Source of the DNA: Flavobacterium aquaticum
Lineage (GTDB): Bacteria > Bacteroidota > Bacteroidia > Flavobacteriales > Flavobacteriaceae
Length of the DNA: 64,000 nucleotides
Direction: 5' to 3'
NCBI RefSeq assembly: GCF_003259835.1
Contig: NZ_QLMI01000003.1
Span: 310,001 to 374,000, forward strand
Made by a program: the position numbers and the translations under genes. The notes under the pieces are model-generated. The model made no database searches. It had not been told where the DNA came from and worked only from the letters and a program-made list of their open reading frames with translations. Below, in pieces: positions 9,720 through 19,400 of the stretch (the stretch's first letter is position 1; the number at the start of each line of letters is the position of its first letter).

Positions 9720-11317
9720 TCTAAGATAAAATCTTGTTCAACATCCCAGTTTGCCCTAACGTCAATCAGCTTTGGAAAATAGATGATTTCTTCGGCTTGT
9801 TTTTTAGCTAAGTAATTTCCAGTAGTCCATTCATTGTCTGAATTATCATCGTAAATAATTCTTATCGTATATAATTTAGGCTCTATAGTCTCAAAATAAA
9901 TACTAGTTTCTTTTGTAGATGTGGCTTTGTATAAAACTTCGTTTTTGTCCATTAACTCTATAATGAATGGAAAGCGCTTATTGTTTATTAAGTTTATCTT
10001 TAAATTTCCATAATCAGCTAGCTGTTTAGTCGAAAAATTGTATTTCAAACTGTCATTAGTTGTTTCATAAAAATCTTTAATGGCGCCAGGTAGCAATTCC
10101 ATCGTGTATTTTTCATCTTCTTCTTTTTTGAAATCAAAAACAATTTCTTCTTCAAATTCAATAATTCTTGAAGTAAATTTAACGGCTACTGAATCTTTAT
10201 TTCGCAATATAATTTTTGATTCATCAATAGAAGTTAAAGGTGTTTTTGATTTAAGTGTAAAAGAATCTCTGAAAGCTAAAATTCCTCCTGTTTTCTTTTC
10301 AATTGTAAGAGAATCTGATTCTTTTAAGTCTTTTAATTTTGCAATAAAGTTTTTAGAGTAAGTTCCATTGGTAACAGCAATTTCTAAGGAATCCATTTTT
10401 ACATTTGGGTAGAAAATTTGTACCGAGTCTTTATTCTTTTCAGGATATTTCATTATTCTTACAGGAACTTCTTTATTGTTGTATTTTGTTGTGATTTTTG
10501 TGTTTTTAAAATCACCATCATATCCTAAAAAAAGCTTGTTATTGCTTTCTTGAGTAGGCTTGTCTGCTTTGAAAGGTTTCTTTTCTTGAAACAATTCCAA
10601 CTCAAACATATCAGACGTTGGAATAGTAATAGGGAAATCTAAAAAACCAATTTTATCAATCGCAGGATTGTAAATATTGTTATTTGATTTGTCTTTCATG
10701 GCCACAATTTTGTAAGTGCCTTCTTTTAAATTTTCTAAAGAAAATACTTTCAAACTGTCTAATGTGTTTGTTATGTATAAAGGAGTTTCTTTATAAACAG
10801 TTGAATCGGTAAAAGTTTTCGCATCATATAGCATTACACTTACAAAATTATCTGGTTTTTGTTCGAATGCATCTTTTATTTTTCCAACAACAGTTAAAGA
10901 ATCTACATAACTTCCAGTAGAAAATACATATTTGAATTGCGAATACGGATTACCTTCATTGTTATCAGTAATACTTTGACCAAAATTAAAGCTATATGTT
11001 GTATTAGGTTGTAATGTGTCTAAAATTTTAATTGAAATAAATTTGCTAGCACTTCCTTGTGGTACAATTACAGGTTGCTTTTTCATTGGAGGCGAAATAA
11101 TCAATTGCTTGTTAATGTCTTTAACCTTGATTAATTCATCAAAAGAGATTTTAATTTCGTTTCCTTTAAAATTTGTTTTAAAATTTTCTGGCGAACTGTT
11201 AGTAATTGTAGGCGCTATAGTGTCTTTGGAACCACCGGTTATAGTTCCTCTTTTGGCACAATTGGTTAATAATAAAAGGCTTGCCAATAAAAAGGCTATG
11301 TTTTTTAATTTTGTCAT
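9716..11317 (-). CDS. Lipoprotein with N-terminal bacterial Ig-like (SbsA-type) domain
   Basis: 533 residues from the ATG at 11317. An upstream extension to 11371 is rejected because MTKLKNIAFLLASLLLLTNC is a perfect lipoprotein signal with Cys at residue 20. Directly after it comes a Big_5/SbsA Ig-like domain (about residues 30-130: TIAPTITNSSPENF ... ISFDELIKVKDINKQLIISP). The rest is a long series of beta-rich segments without a recognised name. Proteins of this layout are common in Flavobacteriia and are outer-membrane anchored; the function is unknown. It is followed in the same direction by no other gene and overlaps its convergent neighbour by 4 bp. Confidence 0.8.
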   Translation of the reverse strand: MTKLKNIAFLLASLLLLTNCAKRGTITGGSKDTIAPTITNSSPENFKTNFKGNEIKISFDELIKVKDINKQLIISPPMKKQPVIVPQGSASKFISIKILDTLQPNTTYSFNFGQSITDNNEGNPYSQFKYVFSTGSYVDSLTVVGKIKDAFEQKPDNFVSVMLYDAKTFTDSTVYKETPLYITNTLDSLKVFSLENLKEGTYKIVAMKDKSNNNIYNPAIDKIGFLDFPITIPTSDMFELELFQEKKPFKADKPTQESNNKLFLGYDGDFKNTKITTKYNNKEVPVRIMKYPEKNKDSVQIFYPNVKMDSLEIAVTNGTYSKNFIAKLKDLKESDSLTIEKKTGGILAFRDSFTLKSKTPLTSIDESKIILRNKDSVAVKFTSRIIEFEEEIVFDFKKEEDEKYTMELLPGAIKDFYETTNDSLKYNFSTKQLADYGNLKINLINNKRFPFIIELMDKNEVLYKATSTKETSIYFETIEPKLYTIRIIYDDNSDNEWTTGNYLAKKQAEEIIYFPKLIDVRANWDVEQDFILD

Positions 11318-11384
11318 CTTTTCAAATAATGGTGTTACAAAATAACAACTATAATTAGTGCAAACATACAATTTTTAGGAATTT

Positions 11385-12068
11385 TTATGAAAGAGTGTAA
11401 GCAATTGTGATGATGCTAACTTTACTGTTTGGAATTTTTAACAAAGCTTTTGCACAGGCTTCTAAAGTAGCTCCAGAAGTTAAAACGTCGTCAATAAGTA
11501 AAAAGTGTTTGTTGGAATCAGCTTCGGTGAAATTTATATCGAATAAAGCATTGCTCACATCTTTCCTGCTTTCTTTGTCTTTTTTAGTTTGTGTTTTTGA
11601 ATAACGACTTCTATATAGTAATGAATCGTTAAGAGGAATTTTTAGTTCTTCGGATAATGCTTCACAAAAAGTGATTACCTGATTGTAACCTCGCTCTTCT
11701 AATCTTTTTTTATGTAGCGGAACCGGAATTATTTCAGTAATGGTTTTAATTTGATTGACAGCTTCTAGATCTTTTGCATACCTTTTTCCTAGAAGTGTTC
11801 CAATTTCTTGATGATTTTTATATTTTAAGTTGTGAATTAAATTTTGTACAATACCTTTGTGGTGAAAATAGAGCATCGATGCGCTAAATTCAATTGGGAC
11901 TATGCCATAAAATTTTATTGTCGTATCATTGCGCTCCAAAAAATGATGTTTTGTATAAGGCAAGTTATGATTACATTCGCTACAAATAATAGTTTCATTA
12001 TGAAGTAGCAATGAATTACAACCCAAACAAAGTTTTGGAAAAAGTAAGTTTATCAGATATTTTAGCAT
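11385..12068 (-). CDS. ComF family phosphoribosyltransferase-like protein
   Basis: 227 residues. The N-terminus carries a double zinc-knuckle-like pair, CLGC and CSEC (residues ~14-33). A central basic stretch reads LHKKRLEERGYNQ. The C-terminal PRPP-binding loop is LLIDDVLTSGATLEAC. This is the ComF/GntX family, associated with DNA uptake in naturally competent bacteria and widespread as a protein of uncertain role elsewhere. The gene is 67 bp upstream of the Ig-like lipoprotein, in the same direction. Confidence 0.9.
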   Translation of the reverse strand: MLKYLINLLFPKLCLGCNSLLLHNETIICSECNHNLPYTKHHFLERNDTTIKFYGIVPIEFSASMLYFHHKGIVQNLIHNLKYKNHQEIGTLLGKRYAKDLEAVNQIKTITEIIPVPLHKKRLEERGYNQVITFCEALSEELKIPLNDSLLYRSRYSKTQTKKDKESRKDVSNALFDINFTEADSNKHFLLIDDVLTSGATLEACAKALLKIPNSKVSIITIAYTLS

Positions 12069-12129
12069 TTTATCGATTAATTATATCAATATTAACATTT
12101 TTGAATAAATTTATAAAAAAGTTTATAAA

Positions 12130-12897
12130 ATGACACGTAGAAAGAACAAAATAACTAAAATTAGCATCTTGATTTTGATGCTGTTAACGTTGTTCTTTGG
12201 TGTGAAATATTATAAAACTTCAGACGATTTTAACAACTACATAGAAACTTCAGATTTAGAGAATAAAGTTTTAGAAAGTCAGTTAACTGAAATTCTACAC
12301 AAGTACGATTCTTTAAGTGTGAAAAACAAAATCGATAGTTTAAGATTTGATGAGCAACTTAAATTAGTTCAATCTGGAAAAACCTCAAAACAAGTTTCTA
12401 GATTTAATTCAATTGAAGATTCTATCGTGTTTTTTGCTAAACAGCAACAAATTTCTAAAGAGATTACTTTAAAAACTAATGCTATTACTAGTCCAAAAGT
12501 AGTTAGTAAAACAGCTCAACTTACAGCCTTAAATGTTAACGCCAAAGGGGTTAAAATTTATTCTGATGCTTATAAAATGAGTGAAGCTAAAATTCAACAA
12601 TTAAGAGTTTGTTTTACATTAGAAGAAAACCAATTGATTAATTCTGGCAATAAAACTATTTATGTGCAAGTGGTTAATCCTAAAAATCAAATTATTTCTT
12701 CTGGAGATACTTCTGTAGAGTCTGATACCAATATTAAATTACAATACAGCGCATCTGTTAGTACTAATTATCAAAAGAAAGATACTGATGTTTGTACTTA
12801 TGTAGATTTAGAAAAAAACAAGACTATTAAAGGTAAATACAAAATCAATATCTATCACGATTTTGTTAAAATTGGTACTGCAATTTTCGAATATTAA
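12130..12897 (+). CDS. Membrane-anchored coiled-coil protein of unknown function
   Basis: 255 residues. Basic N-terminus (MTRRKNK), one transmembrane helix (about residues 10-24), a charged probable coiled coil (residues ~30-110, with NYIETSDLENKVLESQ and repeated KID/EQL heptad-like spacing), then a beta-rich C-terminal domain (about 130-255; KGVKIYSDAY, LRVCFTLEEN, YVQVVNPKNQIISSGD). Such proteins next to glyS and comF in flavobacteria are often labelled 'chromosome partitioning protein ParA', but there is no Walker motif here, so that name is not supported. The topology predicts a cytoplasmic N-terminus and a periplasmic C-domain. Confidence 0.75.
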   Translation: MTRRKNKITKISILILMLLTLFFGVKYYKTSDDFNNYIETSDLENKVLESQLTEILHKYDSLSVKNKIDSLRFDEQLKLVQSGKTSKQVSRFNSIEDSIVFFAKQQQISKEITLKTNAITSPKVVSKTAQLTALNVNAKGVKIYSDAYKMSEAKIQQLRVCFTLEENQLINSGNKTIYVQVVNPKNQIISSGDTSVESDTNIKLQYSASVSTNYQKKDTDVCTYVDLEKNKTIKGKYKINIYHDFVKIGTAIFEY

Positions 12898-12948
12898 TAA
12901 TTCTTATTTTTATTCCTTAATTTCTTTTCTTTATTTCATTCCTATTTT

Positions 12949-12956
12949 TACTTTTG
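12949..12956 (+). promoter_or_regulatory. Putative -7 box of glyS, implying a leaderless mRNA
   Basis: TACTTTTG fits TAnnTTTG. Its last G lies only 5 nt before the A of the glyS ATG at 12961. With the usual -4 position for that G, transcription would start at or next to the start codon. Confidence 0.5.
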
Positions 12957-12960
12957 CACT

Positions 12961-14502
12961 ATGGCAAAACAAGATGATATTTTCAAAAATGTAGTTTCGC
13001 ATGCAAAAGAGTACGGATTTATATTTCCGTCTAGCGAAATTTACGACGGTTTAAGTGCGGTTTATGATTACGCACAAAATGGTGTGGAGTTAAAAAAGAA
13101 CATCCGTGAATACTGGTGGCAATCTATGGTGCAAATGCACGAAAATATTGTAGGATTAGACGCTGCAATTTTAATGCATCCAACCACTTGGAAAGCTTCA
13201 GGACACGTTGATGCGTTTAATGATCCATTAATCGATAATAAAGATTCTAAAAAAAGATACCGTGCCGATGTTTTAATTGAGGATTATGCCGAAAAATTAA
13301 ATCAAAAAGCACAAAAAGAAATCGACAAAGCACGTGAGCGTTTTGGAGCTTCATTTGATGAAGAACAATACAAAACAACGAATCCTCGTGTGATGGAATA
13401 TTTGTCTAAAAAGAAAGAAATTCTAGAAAGAATGGCTCGCTCTTTAGAGACAGAAAATCTTGCTGATGTTAAAGCTTTAATCGAAGAATTAGAAATTGCT
13501 TGTCCTGAAAGTGGTTCAAAAAACTGGACGGATGTGAAGCAGTTTAACTTAATGTTCGGAACTAAATTAGGTGCTTCAGCTGAAAGTGCGATGGATTTAT
13601 ACCTTCGTCCTGAAACGGCTCAAGGTATTTTCGTAAACTTCTTAAATGTTCAAAAAACAGGTCGTATGAAAATTCCTTTTGGAATTGCTCAAACGGGTAA
13701 AGCGTTTAGAAACGAAATCGTAGCAAGACAATTCATTTTCCGTATGCGCGAATTTGAACAAATGGAAATGCAGTTTTTCGTAAAGCCAGGAGAAGAAATG
13801 AAATGGTACGAATACTGGAAAACGACTCGTTTAAATTGGCATTTATCGCTTGGATTAGGGAAATCAAATTACCGTTTCCACGATCACGAGAAATTAGCAC
13901 ATTATGCAAATGCAGCTGCAGATATCGAATTCAATTTCCCATTCGGATTCAAAGAATTAGAAGGAATTCACTCGAGAACCGATTTCGATTTGAAAGCACA
14001 CGAACAATTCTCAGGTAAAAAATTACAATATTTTGATAACGATACGAATTCAAACTACACGCCTTATGTGGTAGAAACTTCGGTTGGTTTAGACAGAATG
14101 TTCTTAGCGGTTTTCTCAAACTCGTTACAAGAAGAAGTTTTAGAAGATGGTTCAACAAGAACGGTTTTACGTTTGCCTTCGGTATTAGCACCAACAAAAG
14201 CTGCCGTTTTGCCATTGGTTAAAAAAGACGGTTTACCAGAAGTAGCTCGTAAAATTATCGATGATTTAAAATGGGATTTCAATGTTGCCTATGATGAAAA
14301 AGATGCGGTAGGAAGACGTTACAGAAGACAAGATGCTCTTGGAACGCCATTCTGTATCACCGTAGATCATCAAACACTAGAAGATGAAACCGTAACAATC
14401 CGTCACAGAGATTCGATGCAACAAGATAGAGTGAAGATTTCGGAATTGCGCGATATTATCAACAACGAAGTTTCGATGAGAAATTGGTTGATGAAAATGT
14501 AG
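12961..14502 (+). CDS. glyS: Glycine-tRNA ligase (homodimeric, class II)
   Basis: 513 residues. It charges tRNA-Gly with glycine. Class II signatures are visible: motif 2 in KAFRNEIVARQFIFRMREFE followed by QMEMQFF, and motif 3 in VETSVGLDRMFLAVF. The C-terminal anticodon-binding domain starts near VLPLVKKDGLPE and contains DAVGRRYRRQDALGTPFCIT. This is the single-chain, eukaryote-like alpha2 enzyme, not the alpha2beta2 GlyQ/GlyS form. The gene appears to be transcribed from a promoter box directly at its start and ends at a strong bidirectional terminator. Confidence 0.96.
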   Translation: MAKQDDIFKNVVSHAKEYGFIFPSSEIYDGLSAVYDYAQNGVELKKNIREYWWQSMVQMHENIVGLDAAILMHPTTWKASGHVDAFNDPLIDNKDSKKRYRADVLIEDYAEKLNQKAQKEIDKARERFGASFDEEQYKTTNPRVMEYLSKKKEILERMARSLETENLADVKALIEELEIACPESGSKNWTDVKQFNLMFGTKLGASAESAMDLYLRPETAQGIFVNFLNVQKTGRMKIPFGIAQTGKAFRNEIVARQFIFRMREFEQMEMQFFVKPGEEMKWYEYWKTTRLNWHLSLGLGKSNYRFHDHEKLAHYANAAADIEFNFPFGFKELEGIHSRTDFDLKAHEQFSGKKLQYFDNDTNSNYTPYVVETSVGLDRMFLAVFSNSLQEEVLEDGSTRTVLRLPSVLAPTKAAVLPLVKKDGLPEVARKIIDDLKWDFNVAYDEKDAVGRRYRRQDALGTPFCITVDHQTLEDETVTIRHRDSMQQDRVKISELRDIINNEVSMRNWLMKM

Positions 14503-14508
14503 TTGGAG

Positions 14509-14536
14509 GTACGAAATACAAAGTACGAAATACAAA
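14509..14536. repeat. Tandem 14-bp repeat (2 copies)
   Basis: GTACGAAATACAAA occurs twice head to tail directly after the glyS stop and before the terminator. It is preceded by AGTTGGAG, which is similar to the AGTTGGAAG units found near recX and between accB and accC. Confidence 0.7.
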
Positions 14537-14538
14537 GT

Positions 14539-14574
14539 AAAACCCCGAATTTTAAATGAAATTCGGGGTTTTTA
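14539..14574. terminator. Bidirectional terminator between glyS and thiL
   Basis: Stem AAAACCCCGAATTT (14539-14552) pairs perfectly with AAATTCGGGGTTTT (14559-14572), with a 6-nt loop. A/T runs on both sides let it serve glyS (+) and thiL (-). Confidence 0.9.
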
Positions 14575-14618
14575 TTTCTAAAATTATTTAAACTGAGACT
14601 GAATACTGCGACTGTAAA

Positions 14619-15665
14619 CTACTCACTCAAAGCATTCCAGCCTCTTGCTTTCAATTCAATTTTAGTATTTGATCTTGTGATTAAATGATTTCCTTCTGTA
14701 GCGGCAACCATGTGTCCGATTACGGTGAAATTTGGATTCCCTTTGATTTTGTCAAAATCTTCCATTTTAATGGTGAAAAGCAATTCGTAGTCTTCGCCAC
14801 CGCTTAACGCTACGGTTGTGATGTCCAAATTAAATTCTTCACACACATTAATCAACTGTGGGTCAACTGGTATTTTCTCTTCATATAAATTACAACCAAC
14901 ATTACTTTGCTTACACAAATGTAAAATCTCAGACGACAAACCATCCGAAATATCAATCATGGCAGTTGGTTTAATTTCTAGTTTTTCTAGTAATTCTTTA
15001 ATATCGTTACGTGCTTCTGGTTTTAACTGACGCTCGATCAAATACGTGTAATCATCTAAAACTGGTTGATTGTTTGGATTTACCTGAAACACTTGTTTTT
15101 CGCGTTCCAAAACTTGTAATCCCATGTAAGCCGCTCCAATATCACCCGAAACTACTAATAAATCGTTTTCTTTCGCTCCGTTTCTATATACAATATCTTC
15201 TAAATTCGCCTCACCAATAGCGGTAATGCTAATGATTAATCCTTTTTGTGAAGAAGTCGTGTCTCCACCAATCACATCTACATTGTAAATTTTAGAAGCT
15301 AACGTAATTCCCTCGAATAATTCTTCCAAAGCTTCCAAAGGGAAACGATTCGAAACCGCTACCGAAACCGTAATTTGAGTAGGAGTTGCGTTCATCGCGC
15401 AAATATCAGATACATTGGCAACAACGGCTTTGTAACCTAAATGTTTTAATGGCATGTAAGCCAAATCAAAATGAACGCCTTCAACTAATAAATCGGTGGA
15501 AATTACCGCTTTTTTATCGCCAAAATTCAATACCGCAGCATCGTCACCAATGCTTTTTAGTGTTGATTCTTGATTGATAGTAAAGTTTTTAGTTAAGTGC
15601 TCAATTAAGCCAAATTCGCCTAATTGCGATAAACTGGTTCTTGATTGGTCTTTATTTTCTAACAT
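14619..15665 (-). CDS. thiL: Thiamine-monophosphate kinase
   Basis: 348 residues. It phosphorylates thiamine monophosphate to thiamine pyrophosphate. Family motifs are GDDAAVLNFG near residue 41, STDLLVEGVHFDL (Mg/ATP site), VIGGDTTSSQKGLIISITAIGEA and DISDGLSSEI, with ALSGGEDYELLFT near the C-terminus. A minus-strand TACTTTTG box at 15680-15687 lies 15-22 nt upstream. Upstream of that lies the CGCAAAGT repeat region. The gene is monocistronic, facing glyS. Confidence 0.95.
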   Translation of the reverse strand: MLENKDQSRTSLSQLGEFGLIEHLTKNFTINQESTLKSIGDDAAVLNFGDKKAVISTDLLVEGVHFDLAYMPLKHLGYKAVVANVSDICAMNATPTQITVSVAVSNRFPLEALEELFEGITLASKIYNVDVIGGDTTSSQKGLIISITAIGEANLEDIVYRNGAKENDLLVVSGDIGAAYMGLQVLEREKQVFQVNPNNQPVLDDYTYLIERQLKPEARNDIKELLEKLEIKPTAMIDISDGLSSEILHLCKQSNVGCNLYEEKIPVDPQLINVCEEFNLDITTVALSGGEDYELLFTIKMEDFDKIKGNPNFTVIGHMVAATEGNHLITRSNTKIELKARGWNALSE

Positions 15666-15679
15666 GGATTATTTTTTTG

Positions 15680-15687
15680 CAAAAGTA
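15680..15687 (-). promoter_or_regulatory. Putative -7 box of thiL
   Basis: TACTTTTG on the minus strand, matching TAnnTTTG. A TTG (plus CAA at 15704-15706) lies 16 bp upstream. The start codon is at 15665. Confidence 0.5.
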
Positions 15688-15715
15688 CGATTTTATTGTG
15701 ATACAAATGTTTTAA

Positions 15716-15830
15716 CGCAAAGTCACGCAAAGTTTTTTCGCAAAGTATCGCAAAGTTTTCTAAACCACATAAGGAATATAAGTAAATCTCTGTGAAACGC
15801 TGTGTTGACTTCGTGTGGCTCTGTGTAACA
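15716..15830. repeat. Degenerate CGCAAAGT / CTCTGTG intergenic repeat element
   Basis: CGCAAAGT occurs four times (15716, 15726, 15739, 15749). This is followed by several TGTG-rich units (CTCTGTGAAACGCTGTGTTG, then CTCTGTGTAAC). Read on the minus strand this is ACACAGAG units followed by ACTTTGCG units, a pattern I recall as dispersed between genes of many flavobacteria. There is no open frame and no spacer structure like a CRISPR. Confidence 0.65.
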
Positions 15831-15833
15831 ACT

Positions 15834-15862
15834 CCCCACTTCTAACTCCCAGCTTCCAACTC
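15834..15862. repeat. AGTTGGAAG-type repeat overlapping the 3' end of recX
   Basis: On the minus strand the sequence contains GAGTTGGAAGCTGGGAGTTA followed by GAAGTGG. It shares its AGTTGGAAG...GTTAGAAGT pattern with the accB-accC spacer at 54025-54058. It supplies the last codons (LEAGS) and the stop of recX. Confidence 0.5.
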
Positions 15863-16324
15863 TTTTAGCTTCTCATAAATCAAACTCGTTTCATAGCCTT
15901 TACGAAGTAAGAAATCGACGAACTTTTTGTTCTTTTTTTGACCTTTTCGTTCGGTGATGTTGTTCCAATTTTTTTCAGCTAATTGATGAAAATTTTCTAA
16001 ATACGTGGCTTCAGGAATTTCTTTTAAGGCAATTGTGATGATACGTGAGGAGATATTTCGAAACTTCAATTCGTTTACAATGCGGTTTTTACCCCAATGT
16101 TTATAATTGTGTTTGCCACGAACAAAACTCTGTGCAAAACGTTCTTCGTTGATGAAATTATTTTCGATTAGATACGTTAGAACTTCTTCTTTTTCAGAAG
16201 AATTAACCGAAAACGAATGCAATTTTTCCTCTACTTCTTTATAACAACGCTCTTGATACGCGCAGTAATATTCCATCTTAGAATAGATTTCTTTTAAGGA
16301 AAAAGCGGATTTATTAGTTTTCAA
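15842..16324 (-). CDS. recX: RecX family regulatory protein
   Basis: 160 residues of three-helix repeats typical of RecX, the inhibitor/modulator of RecA filaments. Recognisable segments are YCAYQERCYKEVEEKL, YLIENNFINEERFAQSFVRGKH and WGKNRIVNELKFRNISSRII. Start: the codon giving full-length homology is TTG at 16324 (no ATG is available before residue 17). From memory, homologues have a similar ~16-residue lead before the conserved MEYYCAYQE. The last five residues come from an intergenic repeat, so the C-terminus may have been altered by repeat insertion. Confidence 0.88.
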   Translation of the reverse strand: MKTNKSAFSLKEIYSKMEYYCAYQERCYKEVEEKLHSFSVNSSEKEEVLTYLIENNFINEERFAQSFVRGKHNYKHWGKNRIVNELKFRNISSRIITIALKEIPEATYLENFHQLAEKNWNNITERKGQKKNKKFVDFLLRKGYETSLIYEKLKELEAGS

Positions 16325-16356
16325 TTCGTTAACAATTTAATAATGCAATAAATATT

Positions 16357-16386
16357 TCATAATCAAAAAATTATGATTTATCTTTG
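16357..16386 (+). promoter_or_regulatory. Putative promoter with palindrome upstream of the giant adhesin
   Basis: TATCTTTG (16379-16386) matches the -7 consensus. An inverted repeat TCATAAT (16357-16363) / ATTATGA (16370-16376) lies directly upstream, in the -15 to -33 region, and could be an operator. The box also shows that the true start is the ATG at 16448, not an upstream ATG at 16373. Confidence 0.4.
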
Positions 16387-16447
16387 TTGGCTTTTTTTTA
16401 AGCAAAGAAGCATAATCAAACCAAATCTAATATTTTCATTCAAAGTT

Positions 16448-19400
16448 ATGAAATTAAAATTACTTATTGTTGCGTTATTTTGCTCGGTTTTAGGGTGGGG
16501 ACAGACTACTATCGCTATTCAAGATTTTGAAACTTCTCCTGCAACACCAACATGGAGTTACACTAACACAGGTGGTGGAGTTTCTACAACAAACACAGGA
16601 ACTCCAAATAATCAAAGAATTAGAAATGGTTTGAGATCATTTCAAATCAATAATTCTACAAGTACTTTAACCTTTGATGATATAAATGTTTCTGGGTATA
16701 ATTCTGTTAGTGTTATAATTAGAGTTTCAAGTATTTCAACCAATACAACCAATGGTGCGGATGCCGCTGATTATATTAGAACATTTGTTAAGTTAGATGC
16801 AGGAACTTTTTTAACCAATACACAGGCAAATGCTGATATTGCTGTAAATGGTAATTCTAATTCAAGATGGGGTTACAATACAACTGGAAATACAACAAAT
16901 GCAGGGACAAATTCAGTTGTTGCGGGTACTTCAGGTACAAATACTGGAACAATTTATTCAACTTTAATTATAAATATCCCAAACGGAACTTCTTTGGTAG
17001 GCTTAAGGATTAATTCTTTGAATAATGATACAACAGAAGTTTGGTGTATTGATGATGTAGAGGTAATTGGTACTCCAGCTTCTACAAACACCATCACAAC
17101 AGATACGGCTATCACAGGCAGTCCATTTTGTGTAAGTGCTTCAACGGGAGCTTCGGTTTCGGTACCTTTTACAAGTGTGGGTACTTTTAATGCAGGTAAT
17201 GTATATACAGCTCAATTATCAAACGCAGCTGGAAGTTTTGCTTCGCCTGTAAGTATTGGTACGGTTACAAGTACAGCAAACTCAGGCACTATTTCTGCTA
17301 CAATACCAGCAGGGACAGCAGCAGGAACAGGATATAGAATTCGTGTGGTTTCAAATAATCCAACAGTTATTGGAACAGACAATACGGTTAATTTAACGGT
17401 TCAAGTTCCGGCGGCAATAACTACTCAGCCTTCTACTACGGTTCAAAACCTTTGTCAAGGTTCGGCTGCTACAGCTTTATCAGTAACGGCAACAGGGACT
17501 ACTTTAACTTACCAATGGTATAGCAATACAACTGCAACTACATCAGGAGGAACTCCAGTTGGAACAAGCAGTAATTCTTATACGCCAGTTACAACTGTAG
17601 CGGGAACTTTATATTATTACTGTGTGGTTTCGGCAGCTTGTGGTGCTTCGGTTACTAGTAATGTTTCGGGTGCTGTAAATGTAACAGCAATTCCAAGTGC
17701 ACCATCTGGAACCATAAATATTTCAGCTAATCCATCTTGCGGAGCGGCAACTTTGACTTATTCAGCACCAAGTGCCAATATTTATTGGCAAACTACTGCT
17801 ACAGGAACATCTACAGCAAATCCAACTACTTCTTCTTTCACATCATTAGCAACAGCAGGTACTTATATAAGATACGTAAGAGAATTGAATGGAACTTGTT
17901 GGTCGCCTGCTACGGCATCAGCATCTTTTACAATTGTTGAGCCAATAAATATTACTGCTCAACCACCAAATAGAGTTATCACCGATGGCAATAATACTAC
18001 ATTTACTGTTACAGCTACTGGAACTACTCCTACATATCAATGGCAAGTAGATACAGGAAGTGGATTTGTTAATTTAACAAATGGTGCGCCATATTCTAAT
18101 GTTACAACTGCAACTTTAAATATTACTGGAGCTACAATTGGAATGAATGGATACTTATATCGTTGTATAGTAAGTGGTGCTGCTCCGTGTGGAAGTGTGA
18201 CATCAAATGTGGGAACTTTAACAGTGACTTTAACAGCTCCAAATAATCCATCAAATATAGTTCCGTGTTACGAAAATAATTCAATTGCATTGTCATGGAC
18301 AGCCTCTTCTGGTGGTGCTGCTCCAGATGGATATATGGTTTTCGCTTTGGCAGGAGCTACTGCACCTGCGGCAACTACAGTTGTGGCTGGAAATGCTAGT
18401 TTATACACTGCTAATTCTGATTTTTCTTTAGCAACAGTTGTTACAGCGTCTTTAGGAAAGTGTGTTTATAAAGGAACAGGAACTTCGGTTACAGTTACTG
18501 GTTTAACAAACTTGTCTAATTACTCTTTCAAAGTTGTAGCTTACAGAGGAAATACGGGAACAGGTTGGTCAAGTGGTATTAATACAAATGGAAGTTGGAG
18601 TACACCAACAACCAATATTATTGCCGATATGCCAGAAGTATCAAGTTTGACGGCTTCAATTGCAAGTGGTCAATCTGCTTTAACATGGAACAGACCAACA
18701 CCTTTAGCTTGTTATGACCAATATTTAGTGGTTGCCAATCAAGGTTCTGTAGTGTTTACACCAACAGGTGATGGAACAGCTTATAGTCCAAATACAGTTT
18801 ATTCAGGACCAAATCAAGTGGTTTATAATGGAACAGGTACCGGTGTAACAGTTACAGGACTTACAAATGGGGTATCATATTGTTACAAAGTGTTTGTAAG
18901 AAGAGGTACAGAATGGAGTGATGGAGTAGAAGTGTGTCAAACACCAAACATTGTATATTGTGCTTCAGGCGCTACTAATACAGCTGATTCTGAAATTGAA
19001 AATGTTACGTTAGTAGGATATTCTACTACAATTTCAAATAATACAACAAATGCTTGTACTACAGGTGTAAATAATTACACAGCCATGAGTGCTGATTTAC
19101 AAGTTGGCGGAACTTATACGGTTGCGGTTGAATTTGGAGATTGTGATGGAGGAACGCAATATGATGGCGCAGGAGGAGTTTGGATTGATTGGAATAACGA
19201 TGGCGATTTTCTTGATGCTAATGAAATGATTGGTACAGCATTAGTTGCTGTTTCTGGTGGAAATGTAATTCAAAACTTTACAATTAACGTTCCAGGAGGG
19301 CAACCAATTGGAAATTATAGAATGAGAATTGTTCAAACAGAAGGTGGTACATTAGAAACAATTAATCCTTGTGGCACATTTACATATGGTTCAACGGAAG

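Noticed and set aside
12130..12897. ParA-type chromosome partitioning protein
   Set aside because: No Walker A or deviant Walker motif; the sequence is a membrane helix, coiled coil and beta domain.
15716..15756. CRISPR-like array of CGCAAAGT units
   Set aside because: Units are only 8 bp, spacers 2-5 bp and irregular, and no cas genes are present.
16373..16447. 25-codon N-terminal extension of the giant adhesin
   Set aside because: The extension contains the putative -7 box (16379-16386) and precedes a perfect signal peptide starting at 16448.
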